In this document: positions 34,557-43,043 of the stretch, in pieces
Layout: each line of letters begins with the position of its first letter
How positions within the stretch are numbered: the first letter of the stretch is position 1
Assembly: GCA_029260575.1 (NCBI GenBank)
Contig: JAJDDB010000027.1
Location: 622,501 to 686,500, forward strand
Length of the DNA stretch: 64,000 nucleotides
Reading direction: 5' to 3'
DNA from: Phycisphaerales bacterium
Lineage (GTDB): Bacteria; Planctomycetota; Phycisphaerae; Phycisphaerales; SM1A02
Made by a program: the position numbers and the translations under genes
The notes under the pieces: generated by a model
Seen by the model: the letters and a program-made list of their open reading frames with translations, nothing else
What the model was told of the DNA's origin: nothing
Databases searched by the model: none

Positions 34557-35057
34557 ATGGTGCACGAGGATGTCAATCTGAATGAATCCGCCGCCGGCCT
34601 TCGGGTCGCTGTCGTTGTCAGTCGCTACCACGAGAAGATCACCATAGCCCTGCTCGACGGTGCAACCACCGCATTCGCCGCAGCAAATGGCCGCCCCGAA
34701 CATCTGCTCGTGATCGACGCCCCGGGAACATTCGAACTGGCAGTGTTGTGCGGCGAACTCGCTCGACATTGCGAATACGACCCGCCATTCGATGGAATCG
34801 TCGCGCTGGGTTGCGTTATCACCGGCGAAACAGCTCACGATCAGTACATCAACACCGCTGTCAGCACGACGCTGGCGCAGGTATCCGCCAACTCCGGAGT
34901 GCCGATCGCGTTCGGCGTGGTGACGTGCGCCACGATTGCACAAGCCGAAGCCCGAGCCGGAGGCGCAAAAGGCAACAAAGGCGCCGAAGCTATGCGAGCG
35001 ACAATCACAGCCGCACGTGCATTACAGTCCATTCGAACTGCCAGGGAGCGTGTCTGA
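34557..35057 (+). CDS. ribH: 6,7-dimethyl-8-ribityllumazine synthase
   Basis: 166 residues with the full lumazine synthase pattern: LRVAVVVSRYHEKITIALLD (substrate loop), DAPGTFELAVLCGEL, GIVALGCVITGETAHDQYIN with the catalytic His-Asp segment, and VPIAFGVVTCATIAQAEARA. It condenses 5-amino-6-ribitylaminouracil with dihydroxybutanone phosphate in riboflavin synthesis. The start is the only ATG fitting the family length. It heads the operon ribH-nusB-ftsY: one base separates its stop from the nusB ATG. This ribH-nusB arrangement is widespread. No FMN riboswitch is seen in the 121 bp upstream. Confidence 0.95.
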   Translation: MVHEDVNLNESAAGLRVAVVVSRYHEKITIALLDGATTAFAAANGRPEHLLVIDAPGTFELAVLCGELARHCEYDPPFDGIVALGCVITGETAHDQYINTAVSTTLAQVSANSGVPIAFGVVTCATIAQAEARAGGAKGNKGAEAMRATITAARALQSIRTARERV

Positions 35058-35058
35058 C

Positions 35059-35517
35059 ATGCCGAAGTCGCGCGATGTTCGCCGAGCTGCTTTGCAAGCG
35101 CTGTATCAACTCGATGCGCGGGGTGATGACGATGCTACGCTCGTACATATTCGACAATCGCTGGAAGGTTCGCCGGGCGACGAGCGCACGCATCAACGTG
35201 GATTCGAATTCGCCAAGAATGTATGGGAACACCGCAGCCAATCAGATGCATTCGTCAGCGCGCTCTCCGAGGCCTGGCCGATTCATCGCCAACCGGTCGT
35301 CGATCGAAATCTGCTTCGCTTAGCGATCTATGAAATGTTGCATACCGACACGCCGCCGAAGGTTGCTATTAACGAAGCAGTCGAGCTGGCCAAGGAATTC
35401 AGCACCGAACGCTCGCCGATGTTCATAAATGGCATTCTTGACAAGGTTTTCAAGCAGCAGATTCGCGATGCTGCACCCGCAGCAACCGCGGAAACCGATG
35501 AAGGATGCGCAGACTGA
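35059..35517 (+). CDS. nusB: Transcription antitermination factor NusB
   Basis: 152 residues from the ATG at 35059 (MPKSRDVRRAALQALYQLD), which matches the canonical NusB opening. The longer frame into ribH is rejected. Family features are RRAALQALYQLDARG, RNLLRLAIYEMLHTDTPPKV and AINEAVELAKEFS, the RNA- and S10-binding surfaces. It joins NusE (S10) on boxA RNA to promote rRNA antitermination. Its stop overlaps the ftsY ATG (TGATG), so translation is coupled. Confidence 0.93.
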   Translation: MPKSRDVRRAALQALYQLDARGDDDATLVHIRQSLEGSPGDERTHQRGFEFAKNVWEHRSQSDAFVSALSEAWPIHRQPVVDRNLLRLAIYEMLHTDTPPKVAINEAVELAKEFSTERSPMFINGILDKVFKQQIRDAAPAATAETDEGCAD

Positions 35518-36440
35518 TGGGATTGTTCGGATCGACAGTCGGAGCCATCCGCAAGGGGCTCAAACGCACGCGCACAGCATTGACGGGATCGCTGCGTTCG
35601 CTGCTTACCGGCAGGCAACTCGATGAAAAGCTCATCGACGAAATCGAAACCTATCTCCTCACCGCTGATGTCGGCGTGCAGACCACGACAACTGTCATCG
35701 ATGAATTGCGCCGCGCGTACAAATCCGGCGAATTGACGCGCGGCGAAGCTGTCATCGATTTCCTTAAGCAACAACTCAAGAGCAGATGGTCCGAATGCGA
35801 CCGAACCATCGCTGTCGCGCCCGACAAGCCGACCGTCATTCTCGTGGTCGGGATCAACGGTGTCGGTAAGACCACAAGCGTGGCAAAGATTGCCAAGTCA
35901 CTGCGCGACGAAGGGCGCACGGTTCTGCTCGCTGCAGCTGACACCTTCCGCGCTGGCGCAGTCGCGCAACTTGAAATCTGGTCGCAGCGCATCGGCGTGG
36001 AAGTGATCAAGGGAACAACAGGCGCCGATCCCGCAGCCGTTGCTTATGACGCATGTCAAGCTGCCGTGGCACGCGGCGTGGATGCGCTGCTGATCGACAC
36101 CGCCGGCCGAATGCATAATGCCGTGGACCTCATGCGGCAGCTCGGCAAGATTCGCTCAGTTGTCGCAAAGCGCATCGAAGGCGCACCGCACGAAGTACTT
36201 CTCGTGCTTGATGCCACGCAAGGACAGAACGCGCTCCAGCAGGCAAGCCAGTTCAAAGACACGATCGATGTCTCGGGTATCTTCCTGGCCAAACTCGACG
36301 GCACTGCAAAAGGCGGCATCGTGCTGGCCATTCGTGACGCACTGGATGTGCCCGTCAAGCTCATCGGCGTCGGCGAAACGCTTGAAGATGTCGAACCATT
36401 CGACCCCGACGCATTCATTGACGCCCTCTTTGCGGAATAG
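35517..36440 (+). CDS. ftsY: Signal recognition particle receptor FtsY
   Basis: 307 residues from the ATG overlapping the nusB stop; an ATG at 35505 is possible. This is the NG domain of FtsY with no long acidic A domain. A short basic amphipathic N-terminus (MGLFGSTVGAIRKGLKRTRT) probably provides membrane contact. The SRP-GTPase motifs are GINGVGKTTSVAKIA (G1), AADTFRAGAVAQLE (the insertion-box side), LIDTAGRMHN (G3) and AKLDGTAKGGIVL (G4). It docks ribosome-nascent chain-SRP complexes at the Sec translocon. Third gene of ribH-nusB-ftsY. Confidence 0.95.
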   Translation: MGLFGSTVGAIRKGLKRTRTALTGSLRSLLTGRQLDEKLIDEIETYLLTADVGVQTTTTVIDELRRAYKSGELTRGEAVIDFLKQQLKSRWSECDRTIAVAPDKPTVILVVGINGVGKTTSVAKIAKSLRDEGRTVLLAAADTFRAGAVAQLEIWSQRIGVEVIKGTTGADPAAVAYDACQAAVARGVDALLIDTAGRMHNAVDLMRQLGKIRSVVAKRIEGAPHEVLLVLDATQGQNALQQASQFKDTIDVSGIFLAKLDGTAKGGIVLAIRDALDVPVKLIGVGETLEDVEPFDPDAFIDALFAE

Positions 36441-36491
36441 TGACGTTCACGTACGTTGTGTCCCTTCCGCACCGCCCGTATCATCCACCGC

Positions 36492-39473
36492 GTGCTGATT
36501 CCGCGCGCTCAATACACATCACGGTTGCTCAGCAGTCTTCTGCCGATGCTCGCCGCTGCATTCATTTTCCTGAGTGCAGACACCACATCAGCGCAGCGCA
36601 TCGTCACCATCACCGGCGACCGCCTCGGCGGATTTGTTCTGCCTGTCGAACCAATCGCAGGCGACATGCATCTGCAAGCACTTCGCGCCCGCGCGTGGAC
36701 TATTGACGACACCAAACGACTGCTGCTCGAAGGCGATGTGCTCATCTCCGTCGGCTCTTATCAGTTCGATGCTGACAAAGCAGCAATCTGGATCAATCGC
36801 ATTGAAAGCGCCGACGGCGTCATCAGTCAGTTCGCGCTGTTTCTCGATCGCATTGAAAGCCCGCGCGGCAGAAGCGGCTTGGCTGTGTCCGGTGACGATG
36901 TCTTGATCACCGGCAGCACGCGCGGCGCTGTCTCGCTGAACGTCTCGCTTCTGGAGCGCGAACGGGCCACAACCGAACCGGTTGTCATTCGCGGCGAACA
37001 GCGCCTTGCCGAATACCTCAAACAACTTCTTATCGGGCAGGCACAACTCATGCAGCGGCCGCACGTGCAGAAACTGCCAACCGCCCAACCTTTCCAACCA
37101 ACGCCCGGCGGCATCATCGAGCCCGAACAGCTCGTCCTGCCGCAGACTATCACGTTGCCCGACCCGGCTCCCGCGCTACCATCACTGTTCGAACCGCAGG
37201 GCACGGTTCGATTCGCAGCACAGCGCATTGAATTCACAACTGGCGAGCAGGAAAACATCGTCACCTGCACCGGCGGCCTCGTCGTCGAGTATCTCGGCAG
37301 CGATCCGGATGCAAAATGGTCTCGACTGTCCCTCACTGCAGAACGCGCGGTCATCTTCCTCATGCCTGGCACGATCGAAGAACTTACGGCCCGGCAGATC
37401 GATGCCGAGCAGGTGCGCGGCCTGTATCTCGAAGGCAACGTTGTCGCGATGGCTGACGAAGGCAGGTATGTCCTGCGTTCGCCGAAGATTTATTACGACT
37501 TTGAAACCGGTCGTGCCCTCACAGTCGATTCCATCCTGCGGACGTATTCTCGCCAGCTTGATCTTCCCGTCTATGCCCGCGCCAAAGAGATGCGCCAACT
37601 CGCTGCCAACCAGTGGCAGGCGAAACACATGATTGTGTCCACCAGCGAGTTTGCCACGCCGCATCTCTCGCTCGGTGCTGAACAGGTCACTATCACGCAG
37701 CGCCCTGTTGCTGCGGACCCGACATCAGATGAGCTCTATTTCGAGAGTCGTGACAATACACTCCGTATTGAAGATACGCCGATTGTGTTCTTTCCCCGCT
37801 TCTCTGGCACCGCCAAAGAAACACCGCTGCGCAGCGTACAAGTCGGCACACGCGACAATGATGGTGTGCGCATTCAGACTCAATGGGATTTCTTTGCATT
37901 GACCGGTGCGAAGACGCCGCCGGGCTTTGATGCTGTTCTCAAACTCGATGGTTTCACCAAGCGCGGCGCAGCCGTCGGGCTTGAACTTAATTACGACGTC
38001 GGTGATGCATATGGACAAGTCGATCTCTATGCGATGATTGACGACGGCGTGGATCGAACCTCCAGCGGCCAGGAAGTCGATCGTATGCGCACGGAGTTCC
38101 GCGGCGTCGCGCTGTGGGAACAGACTCTGAAATTTGCTCCGCACTGGACGCTGCAGACACAGGCATCACTCATTAGCGATGAGACATTTATCACGACGTG
38201 GCGCGAGGAAGATTTTGAGCAGCGCCGTGAATATGAAACCAGCGCGTACTTCAAACGGCAGGAAGACAACCACGCTTTGACGCTGCTGGCCAAGGTCGAA
38301 CTCAACGATTTCATTTCCAACAGCTACCTGCTTGCCAGCCGGCAATATCAGATCGAGAAACTGCCGGAACTTACCTACCGACGTTTCGGCGACAGCCTGT
38401 TCAACGACACCATCACCTATTCCAGTGAATACCGCTACACCCGTTTGAATTTTGCGTTTGAAGAGAACACGCCCAACGAACTCGGCGTGCGGGGTCGCGG
38501 ATTCGGCATCGACGGTGACACACAGCTCAGCGACACACTCAAAGCCCGTGGGTTGCGCGAAGACTGGGTCAATCGTCTCGACACACGCCATGAGGTTTCC
38601 GCGCCGATGCAGGTCGGCATATTCAAAGTCGTGCCGTTTGCAGTCGGCAGAGTCACCGGTTACGACGATGACTTCTCAAATTTCTCATCTGATGCAGATG
38701 AGGTTCGCCTGTTTGCATCGGCGGGAGTGCGCATCAACACGCAGTTTCATCACGTGGACAACACCGTCGAAAGCCGGTTGTTCGATCTTCACAGGCTGCG
38801 TCACATTATCGAGCCCAGCGCTACGATCTGGTACGGCTACACATCCTTCGATCAAAGCGATATTCCGGTGTACGACGAGGATGTCGAATCACTAGCCGAC
38901 GGTTTGATGGTGCGGCTGGGTATTCGCAATGTCTGGCAGACGCAGCGCGGCGGCCCCGGCAGGTGGCGCAGCGTCGACGTCTTTGCGATCGACACCGATC
39001 TTGTTCTCGATTCCGATGACACTGTTCGCGAATCTCCCACGCCGCAATTCTTTGATTACCGGCCGGAATACTCACAGATCGGCGATCATGTGCGCAGTCG
39101 GGCCGTCTGGATGGTGAGCGATCACCTGACATTGCAGGGCGAGGGCACATACGACATCGATAATTCACGCGTCGCCCGCGGGTCCATCGGCGCGGAGATT
39201 CGCCACAACCCGGTCTTCCGTTCCTTCATCGAATACCGCTTCATCGATGCTAGTAACAATGAGTTGCTCTCGCTGGCCTGGCAGTACGAACTTACACCGA
39301 CGTATTTGATTTACTTCAAGCCGCAGTGGGACTTCCGCCAGGATGAATTCCGTTCGGTGACGTTCCGTGTCACTCGCAGATTCCCCGATTTCGACTTTAC
39401 ACTGCAGGTCAAGCACGATGAAATTCGTAACGACACGACAATCGGTGCGTCGATGGATGTGTCGAGTTTCTGA
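36492..39473 (+). CDS. lptD: LptD-like outer-membrane LPS-assembly protein
   Basis: About 993 residues if started at the GTG at 36492; a TTG at 36456 is an alternative, and neither has a good ribosome site. A signal peptide (SSLLPMLAAAFIFLSADTTS, cleaved near AQ) precedes two OstA/LptA-like jelly-roll stretches (ARAWTIDDTKRLLLEGDVLI and FTTGEQENIVTCTGGLVVEY). A long C-terminal beta-barrel follows: alternating strands such as PLRSVQVGTRDNDGVRIQT and an ending with FTLQVKHDEIRNDTTIGAS. LptD inserts lipopolysaccharide in the outer leaflet. It begins 51 bp after ftsY and may share its transcript. Sequence-level confirmation of the Cys pairs is lacking. Confidence 0.82.
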   Translation: MLIPRAQYTSRLLSSLLPMLAAAFIFLSADTTSAQRIVTITGDRLGGFVLPVEPIAGDMHLQALRARAWTIDDTKRLLLEGDVLISVGSYQFDADKAAIWINRIESADGVISQFALFLDRIESPRGRSGLAVSGDDVLITGSTRGAVSLNVSLLERERATTEPVVIRGEQRLAEYLKQLLIGQAQLMQRPHVQKLPTAQPFQPTPGGIIEPEQLVLPQTITLPDPAPALPSLFEPQGTVRFAAQRIEFTTGEQENIVTCTGGLVVEYLGSDPDAKWSRLSLTAERAVIFLMPGTIEELTARQIDAEQVRGLYLEGNVVAMADEGRYVLRSPKIYYDFETGRALTVDSILRTYSRQLDLPVYARAKEMRQLAANQWQAKHMIVSTSEFATPHLSLGAEQVTITQRPVAADPTSDELYFESRDNTLRIEDTPIVFFPRFSGTAKETPLRSVQVGTRDNDGVRIQTQWDFFALTGAKTPPGFDAVLKLDGFTKRGAAVGLELNYDVGDAYGQVDLYAMIDDGVDRTSSGQEVDRMRTEFRGVALWEQTLKFAPHWTLQTQASLISDETFITTWREEDFEQRREYETSAYFKRQEDNHALTLLAKVELNDFISNSYLLASRQYQIEKLPELTYRRFGDSLFNDTITYSSEYRYTRLNFAFEENTPNELGVRGRGFGIDGDTQLSDTLKARGLREDWVNRLDTRHEVSAPMQVGIFKVVPFAVGRVTGYDDDFSNFSSDADEVRLFASAGVRINTQFHHVDNTVESRLFDLHRLRHIIEPSATIWYGYTSFDQSDIPVYDEDVESLADGLMVRLGIRNVWQTQRGGPGRWRSVDVFAIDTDLVLDSDDTVRESPTPQFFDYRPEYSQIGDHVRSRAVWMVSDHLTLQGEGTYDIDNSRVARGSIGAEIRHNPVFRSFIEYRFIDASNNELLSLAWQYELTPTYLIYFKPQWDFRQDEFRSVTFRVTRRFPDFDFTLQVKHDEIRNDTTIGASMDVSSF

Positions 39474-39495
39474 CAAACGATCAATGAGTACAACC

Positions 39496-40314
39496 TCAGC
39501 GATCATCGATCGGCGTCACTGACTGCGAGTCATACTTCAAACCGTCCGAATCCGATTCATGCAGCATGGCAAGCCACTGCGTCTCGACTTGCATTTCTGA
39601 GAAGCCGGTTGCTTCAGGAATCGCACGATAGCCACCATCCCAAATCTGTCTCACCGCATCTATGCCGTATGTCTCACGAACAAATCGCACGAAGCTGCCC
39701 ACTGCGGGATATGACCGTGCCGAGGGCACACTATCGAATTGCCGGATCAATTTGCGCAGCGTCGGAAGTTCTCCCTGCTTTCGCAGAGATTCGCTGATAT
39801 TGTGAAGATCTCTGCCGATCCAATCGCCTGTGGCATCGACAGCAACACCCTCGTTGATCCACCGCTGCGGAACGCCCCACACGTTCATTGCCACAACGTG
39901 CGTCAGTTCATGTGTCAATCCGTCACCACCTGACCGTGGCCACACCAAACACAATACGTTGGAGTCGAAAAATCCGGTCGCATTCGTACGCCGGCCGATC
40001 AGGTCTTGCATTCGCTGTCGCGTGTCAACTGCAAAGACTGCGACAGTCGGCGGGTACTCCTGCAGCGACATGTACAGCAGCACCTGAGATTTCGATATCA
40101 CCACCTGCTGGGCAATACGGTCAACCGAATCAGCGCTTACCCCGCCACGATCCGCATATATGATGAATCCATCAGTTCGTGCTTCTGTCCATGAAAAGCC
40201 GGGCGTCTCGCGCAGTGATTCGACACTGCGTGACGTCACGATCAGCGATCCGCAACCATTAATCAGTGCAAGCAGCACCACAGATGCACATATACCGAAT
40301 GCGTTCCTGATCAT
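39496..40314 (-). CDS. Lipoprotein with gluzincin metallopeptidase-like domain
   Basis: 272 residues. The signal peptide ends in a lipobox (LALINGC). The C-terminal domain has the zinc site THELTHVV (HExxH form, HELTH) followed 20 residues later by WINEGVAV, giving the third ligand Glu of gluzincins. The surrounding layout (Ala/Gln-rich helix, then SYPAVGSFVRFVRETYG) resembles the peptidase MA-like families common in Planctomycetes. It is probably tethered to the inner or outer membrane facing the periplasm. Substrate unknown. It converges on lptD with a 22-bp gap. Confidence 0.75.
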   Translation of the reverse strand: MIRNAFGICASVVLLALINGCGSLIVTSRSVESLRETPGFSWTEARTDGFIIYADRGGVSADSVDRIAQQVVISKSQVLLYMSLQEYPPTVAVFAVDTRQRMQDLIGRRTNATGFFDSNVLCLVWPRSGGDGLTHELTHVVAMNVWGVPQRWINEGVAVDATGDWIGRDLHNISESLRKQGELPTLRKLIRQFDSVPSARSYPAVGSFVRFVRETYGIDAVRQIWDGGYRAIPEATGFSEMQVETQWLAMLHESDSDGLKYDSQSVTPIDDR

Positions 40315-40341
40315 GATGCTCCCGTCATTACAAACATACGT

Positions 40342-41250
40342 TCAGTCATCAAAGTGTCTGCCCCACAATACGCGCAGTCGCTGCACTTCCGCCGGGTCAA
40401 TTTTCGACTTGTCTGACCAGATTCCGAGCTTGAGTGCATTATGTGCCGGGCTTTTGTGCTCCTGCAATATCGACACATCACGCAGCGCGATTTTCAGTAG
40501 CTCAAGAAACGCGCTCGATGCAGCCTGCAGGTTGCCGATGATCTCTATCAGCAGCGACTGTTGATCCACATCAGCATCGCGCAGCCGCCAACTGTCATAA
40601 TCCGTCGGCAGCGCGATCAGCGCATACGCAATTTCCGCTTCCCTTGCGAGCCGAGCTTCGGGCAGCGCTGTCATTCCCACCACATCTGCTCCCCACTGCC
40701 GGTGCATCTCACTCTCCGCCCGCGTGGAAAAACTCGGCCCTTCCATGCAGATGTATGTCGCATCAACATGCACTTTCGTATTCGGTAGTTGCGATGCACT
40801 GTCCAGCAGCCACCAACGGAGCACCGGACAAAATGGCTCGGCGAATTCCACGTGTACCGCAGCATTGTCATAAAACGTCGTCTGACGACCATGTGTCTTG
40901 TCAATCAATTGATCGCACACAGCCAGGTCGCCCGGCTGAATGTGCTCACGCAGACTTCCACACGCGCCGGATGCAATGATGTGCGTACACCCAAGCTGTT
41001 TCAACGCATAGATGTTGGCCCGATACGGAACCTGCGTCGGGTTGAGCACATGTCCGACACCATGCCGCTGCAGCAGCGCGATCGGCACATCGCCGCAATC
41101 GGCGGTGATGATCGTCCCACTGGTGGAACCGAACGGCGTGTCGAGATCGTGCGACTGTTCATTCGTCATGTCGAACGCAGTCGCCAAGGCCGCTTCAATA
41201 CCGCTGCCGCCGATGATGCCGAGGCGCTGGAATATTTGCTGGTCAGCCAT
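40342..41250 (-). CDS. mtnP: 5'-methylthioadenosine phosphorylase (purine nucleoside phosphorylase family 2)
   Basis: 302 residues of the PNP/MTAP family. Motifs are LGIIGGSGIE (phosphate-binding), LQRHGVGHVLNPTQVPYRAN, IIASGACGSLREHIQPGDLA, YICMEGPSFSTRAESEMHRQ and VVGMTALPEARLAREAEIAY, all typical of MtnP. The N/D residue that separates MTAP from PNP cannot be decided safely by eye; the GMTALPEA..AxE context favours MTAP. It cleaves methylthioadenosine to adenine and methylthioribose-1-phosphate in methionine salvage. The C-terminus is about 25 residues longer than usual. It is co-oriented with rsmA, 37 bp away. Confidence 0.85.
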   Translation of the reverse strand: MADQQIFQRLGIIGGSGIEAALATAFDMTNEQSHDLDTPFGSTSGTIITADCGDVPIALLQRHGVGHVLNPTQVPYRANIYALKQLGCTHIIASGACGSLREHIQPGDLAVCDQLIDKTHGRQTTFYDNAAVHVEFAEPFCPVLRWWLLDSASQLPNTKVHVDATYICMEGPSFSTRAESEMHRQWGADVVGMTALPEARLAREAEIAYALIALPTDYDSWRLRDADVDQQSLLIEIIGNLQAASSAFLELLKIALRDVSILQEHKSPAHNALKLGIWSDKSKIDPAEVQRLRVLWGRHFDD

Positions 41251-41287
41251 GAGAGAATACTACAGTGTGCAACATGTATTAGAAGGT

Positions 41288-42130
41288 CTAACGAGTCGTC
41301 GTAAACAGCTGACTGATCTGCGCAATCGTCAACGTTTCCGGCCGGGCGTTTGGATCAACTCCGGTCGGCAATTGCACATTGCGGCCGAAGATCGTACCGA
41401 TTTGTTTGCGGCGCTTGGCGAAGAGCGTTGTGACAAATCGAGCGAATGCTCCACGCTGATTGATTGGAATCCCCTCACCGACTACCCCTCTCCCCGAGGC
41501 AGAGGGGAGTATAGAAATCATCGCGCTGGTCACCTGTGGCTGCGGCCAAAAACAGGAGGGCGGCACGACGCTGATGCGCTGCACATTCGCAAATGCCTGC
41601 ACAATAATACCCAGCGGGCCGTAAGCACTCGTGCCCGGCTGAGCAACCAAACGATCAGCAACTTCTTTCTGAATCGTCACATACTGGCCGGTGCAATTTT
41701 GGTGATTCAACACCAGTTCAACCATCAACGGACTGGCGATCTGGTACGGCAAGTTGGCAATGAGCTTGAAGGGTCGGCTGGCAAGAGCGTCGACAACTGC
41801 ACTCGACAACGCTCGCCCTTTCTCCAGCACATCACCGCGCACCAACTCTAAATGTTCACCCAAACGATCTTCAATGAGCTGCGCCAAATCCCGATCAATC
41901 TCGCAGGCAATGACCTCCGCGCCGACTTCGAGCAGTGCTTCCGTCATCACACCTGTGCCCGGTCCGACTTCGAGCACCAGTTCCCCCTGCTGAATCGCTG
42001 CCGCATCCAGAAGTTTGCGCACCTGATTCTGATCATGCAGAAAATTCTGCCCGAATCGCTTGCGCGGGCGCATCCCGTACTGTTGCAACAGCTCGCGAAT
42101 GTCGGCAATACTCTGCATCGGCAATGGCAA
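41288..42130 (-). CDS. rsmA: 16S rRNA dimethyladenosine transferase (RsmA/KsgA)
   Basis: 280 residues. The S-adenosylmethionine site is seen in FGQNFLHDQNQVRKLLDAA, LVLEVGPGTGVMTEAL and ACEIDRDLAQLIED. The catalytic motif NLPY lies in LIANLPYQIASPL. It dimethylates the two adjacent adenosines of the 16S rRNA 3' hairpin during small-subunit maturation. Starts at 42130 or 42118 fit equally well. The segment ILPSASGRGVVGEGIPINQ is encoded by a short GC-rich repeat inserted in frame (41471-41510), between FWPQPQVTSAM and the C-terminal helical domain; the protein otherwise looks intact. Confidence 0.93.
   Translation of the reverse strand: MPLPMQSIADIRELLQQYGMRPRKRFGQNFLHDQNQVRKLLDAAAIQQGELVLEVGPGTGVMTEALLEVGAEVIACEIDRDLAQLIEDRLGEHLELVRGDVLEKGRALSSAVVDALASRPFKLIANLPYQIASPLMVELVLNHQNCTGQYVTIQKEVADRLVAQPGTSAYGPLGIIVQAFANVQRISVVPPSCFWPQPQVTSAMISILPSASGRGVVGEGIPINQRGAFARFVTTLFAKRRKQIGTIFGRNVQLPTGVDPNARPETLTIAQISQLFTTTR
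41471..41510 (-). repeat. In-frame dispersed repeat inside rsmA
   Basis: The plus strand reads CCCCTCACCGACTACCCCTC followed by TCCCCGAGGCAGAGGGGAG. It contains the inverted repeat CTCCCC/GGGGAG and is of the type CCCTCACCC...CTCTCCC...GGGAG that is dispersed in many bacterial genomes. Its reading on the minus strand adds about 13 Gly/Arg/Pro-rich residues to RsmA without breaking the frame. Confidence 0.6.
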
Positions 42131-42155
42131 GTGTATCCTTCACCGGGACGTGTGC

Positions 42156-43043
42156 ATGACAGATCTCCGACCGCAACGAATGAAACGCATCAGATGGGTT
42201 GTGCTCTACGGCATCGGTGGGCTGCTCATCACTGTTGCCATCGCTGGGTACGGCGCGTGGATGAGCGACCTCGGCACCGCTGACGTAGTGCAGGTCACAC
42301 CCAGCGAGTGGGATTTTGACGACATCGAATTCACCGTTCTGTGGGATCAGCTGCTCGCAGATCGTTATATTGCTGTTGAAGATACAAGGGCGGATGACGA
42401 GTCTGATTCAATCGTCTCATCTGCCAGTCTTCGGCGCACATCACTCATCATCGACGAAACTGGTCTGTTTGCGCTCGCGGTTGAAACGCAGCGCCTCGCA
42501 AGTGCCGGCCGACTCGGCGAGCTGTACGACGGCCATCCCAACGAAGCACCGCCGCTGCCGTACTGGTTTAAACCTGACGTTGGGTATGACAGCGCGACCG
42601 CAACTCATTGGATGCTGCACCTTGAAGATGCTGCGGGGTGGCCGTTTCGCGCGCTGCGCAGCCGAATGCGGCTCGCACCGATTGCAATGACATCAACCGG
42701 CTCCGATGAGGAATTCTCGTGGTCGATCCCACTCAGCGACCCGAGCAAGATCTGGCAACTCCGCGCGAACACAGCGGCGCAGTTTCGCACGGGGTTGCCC
42801 AATCCTGAGAGCGCCTTCGGCGACTGGACCGCCCTGCCGCTACTGCCCATCTGGCTCGGCATGTTCGCCGACACGATCATCTGGGCGGCCGCGCTTTTTG
42901 CATCGCTCTGGCTTATCCGCCAACCCGCACGTCTGTTCCGCAAGAACATCGGCCACTGCCCTAAATGTAATTACAACCTGCACGGCATCGACAGTAAACG
43001 CTGCCCGGAATGCGGCGCAGCAGTCGTCGCCAACACTACGTGA
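42156..43043 (+). CDS. Membrane protein with C-terminal zinc ribbon (paralogue C)
   Basis: 295 residues from the ATG at 42156; an ATG at 42180 is possible and neither has a strong ribosome site. The architecture matches the genes at 9587 and 10297: an N-terminal helix (WVVLYGIGGLLITVAIAGYG), an extracytoplasmic domain (~200 residues), a second helix introduced by LPLLPIWLGMFADTIIWAAAL, and a C-terminal ribbon CPKCNYNLHGIDSKRCPECG (CxxC-x12-CxxC). It starts 25 bp from the divergent rsmA gene. Its 3' end overlaps the convergent mgtE gene by 8 bp. Function unknown. Confidence 0.75.
   Translation: MTDLRPQRMKRIRWVVLYGIGGLLITVAIAGYGAWMSDLGTADVVQVTPSEWDFDDIEFTVLWDQLLADRYIAVEDTRADDESDSIVSSASLRRTSLIIDETGLFALAVETQRLASAGRLGELYDGHPNEAPPLPYWFKPDVGYDSATATHWMLHLEDAAGWPFRALRSRMRLAPIAMTSTGSDEEFSWSIPLSDPSKIWQLRANTAAQFRTGLPNPESAFGDWTALPLLPIWLGMFADTIIWAAALFASLWLIRQPARLFRKNIGHCPKCNYNLHGIDSKRCPECGAAVVANTT

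Noticed and set aside
35517-36440. Alanine in the FtsY G4 motif (AKLDG) as an inactivating change
   Set aside because: AKLDG occurs in other functional FtsY proteins and the other GTPase motifs are intact.
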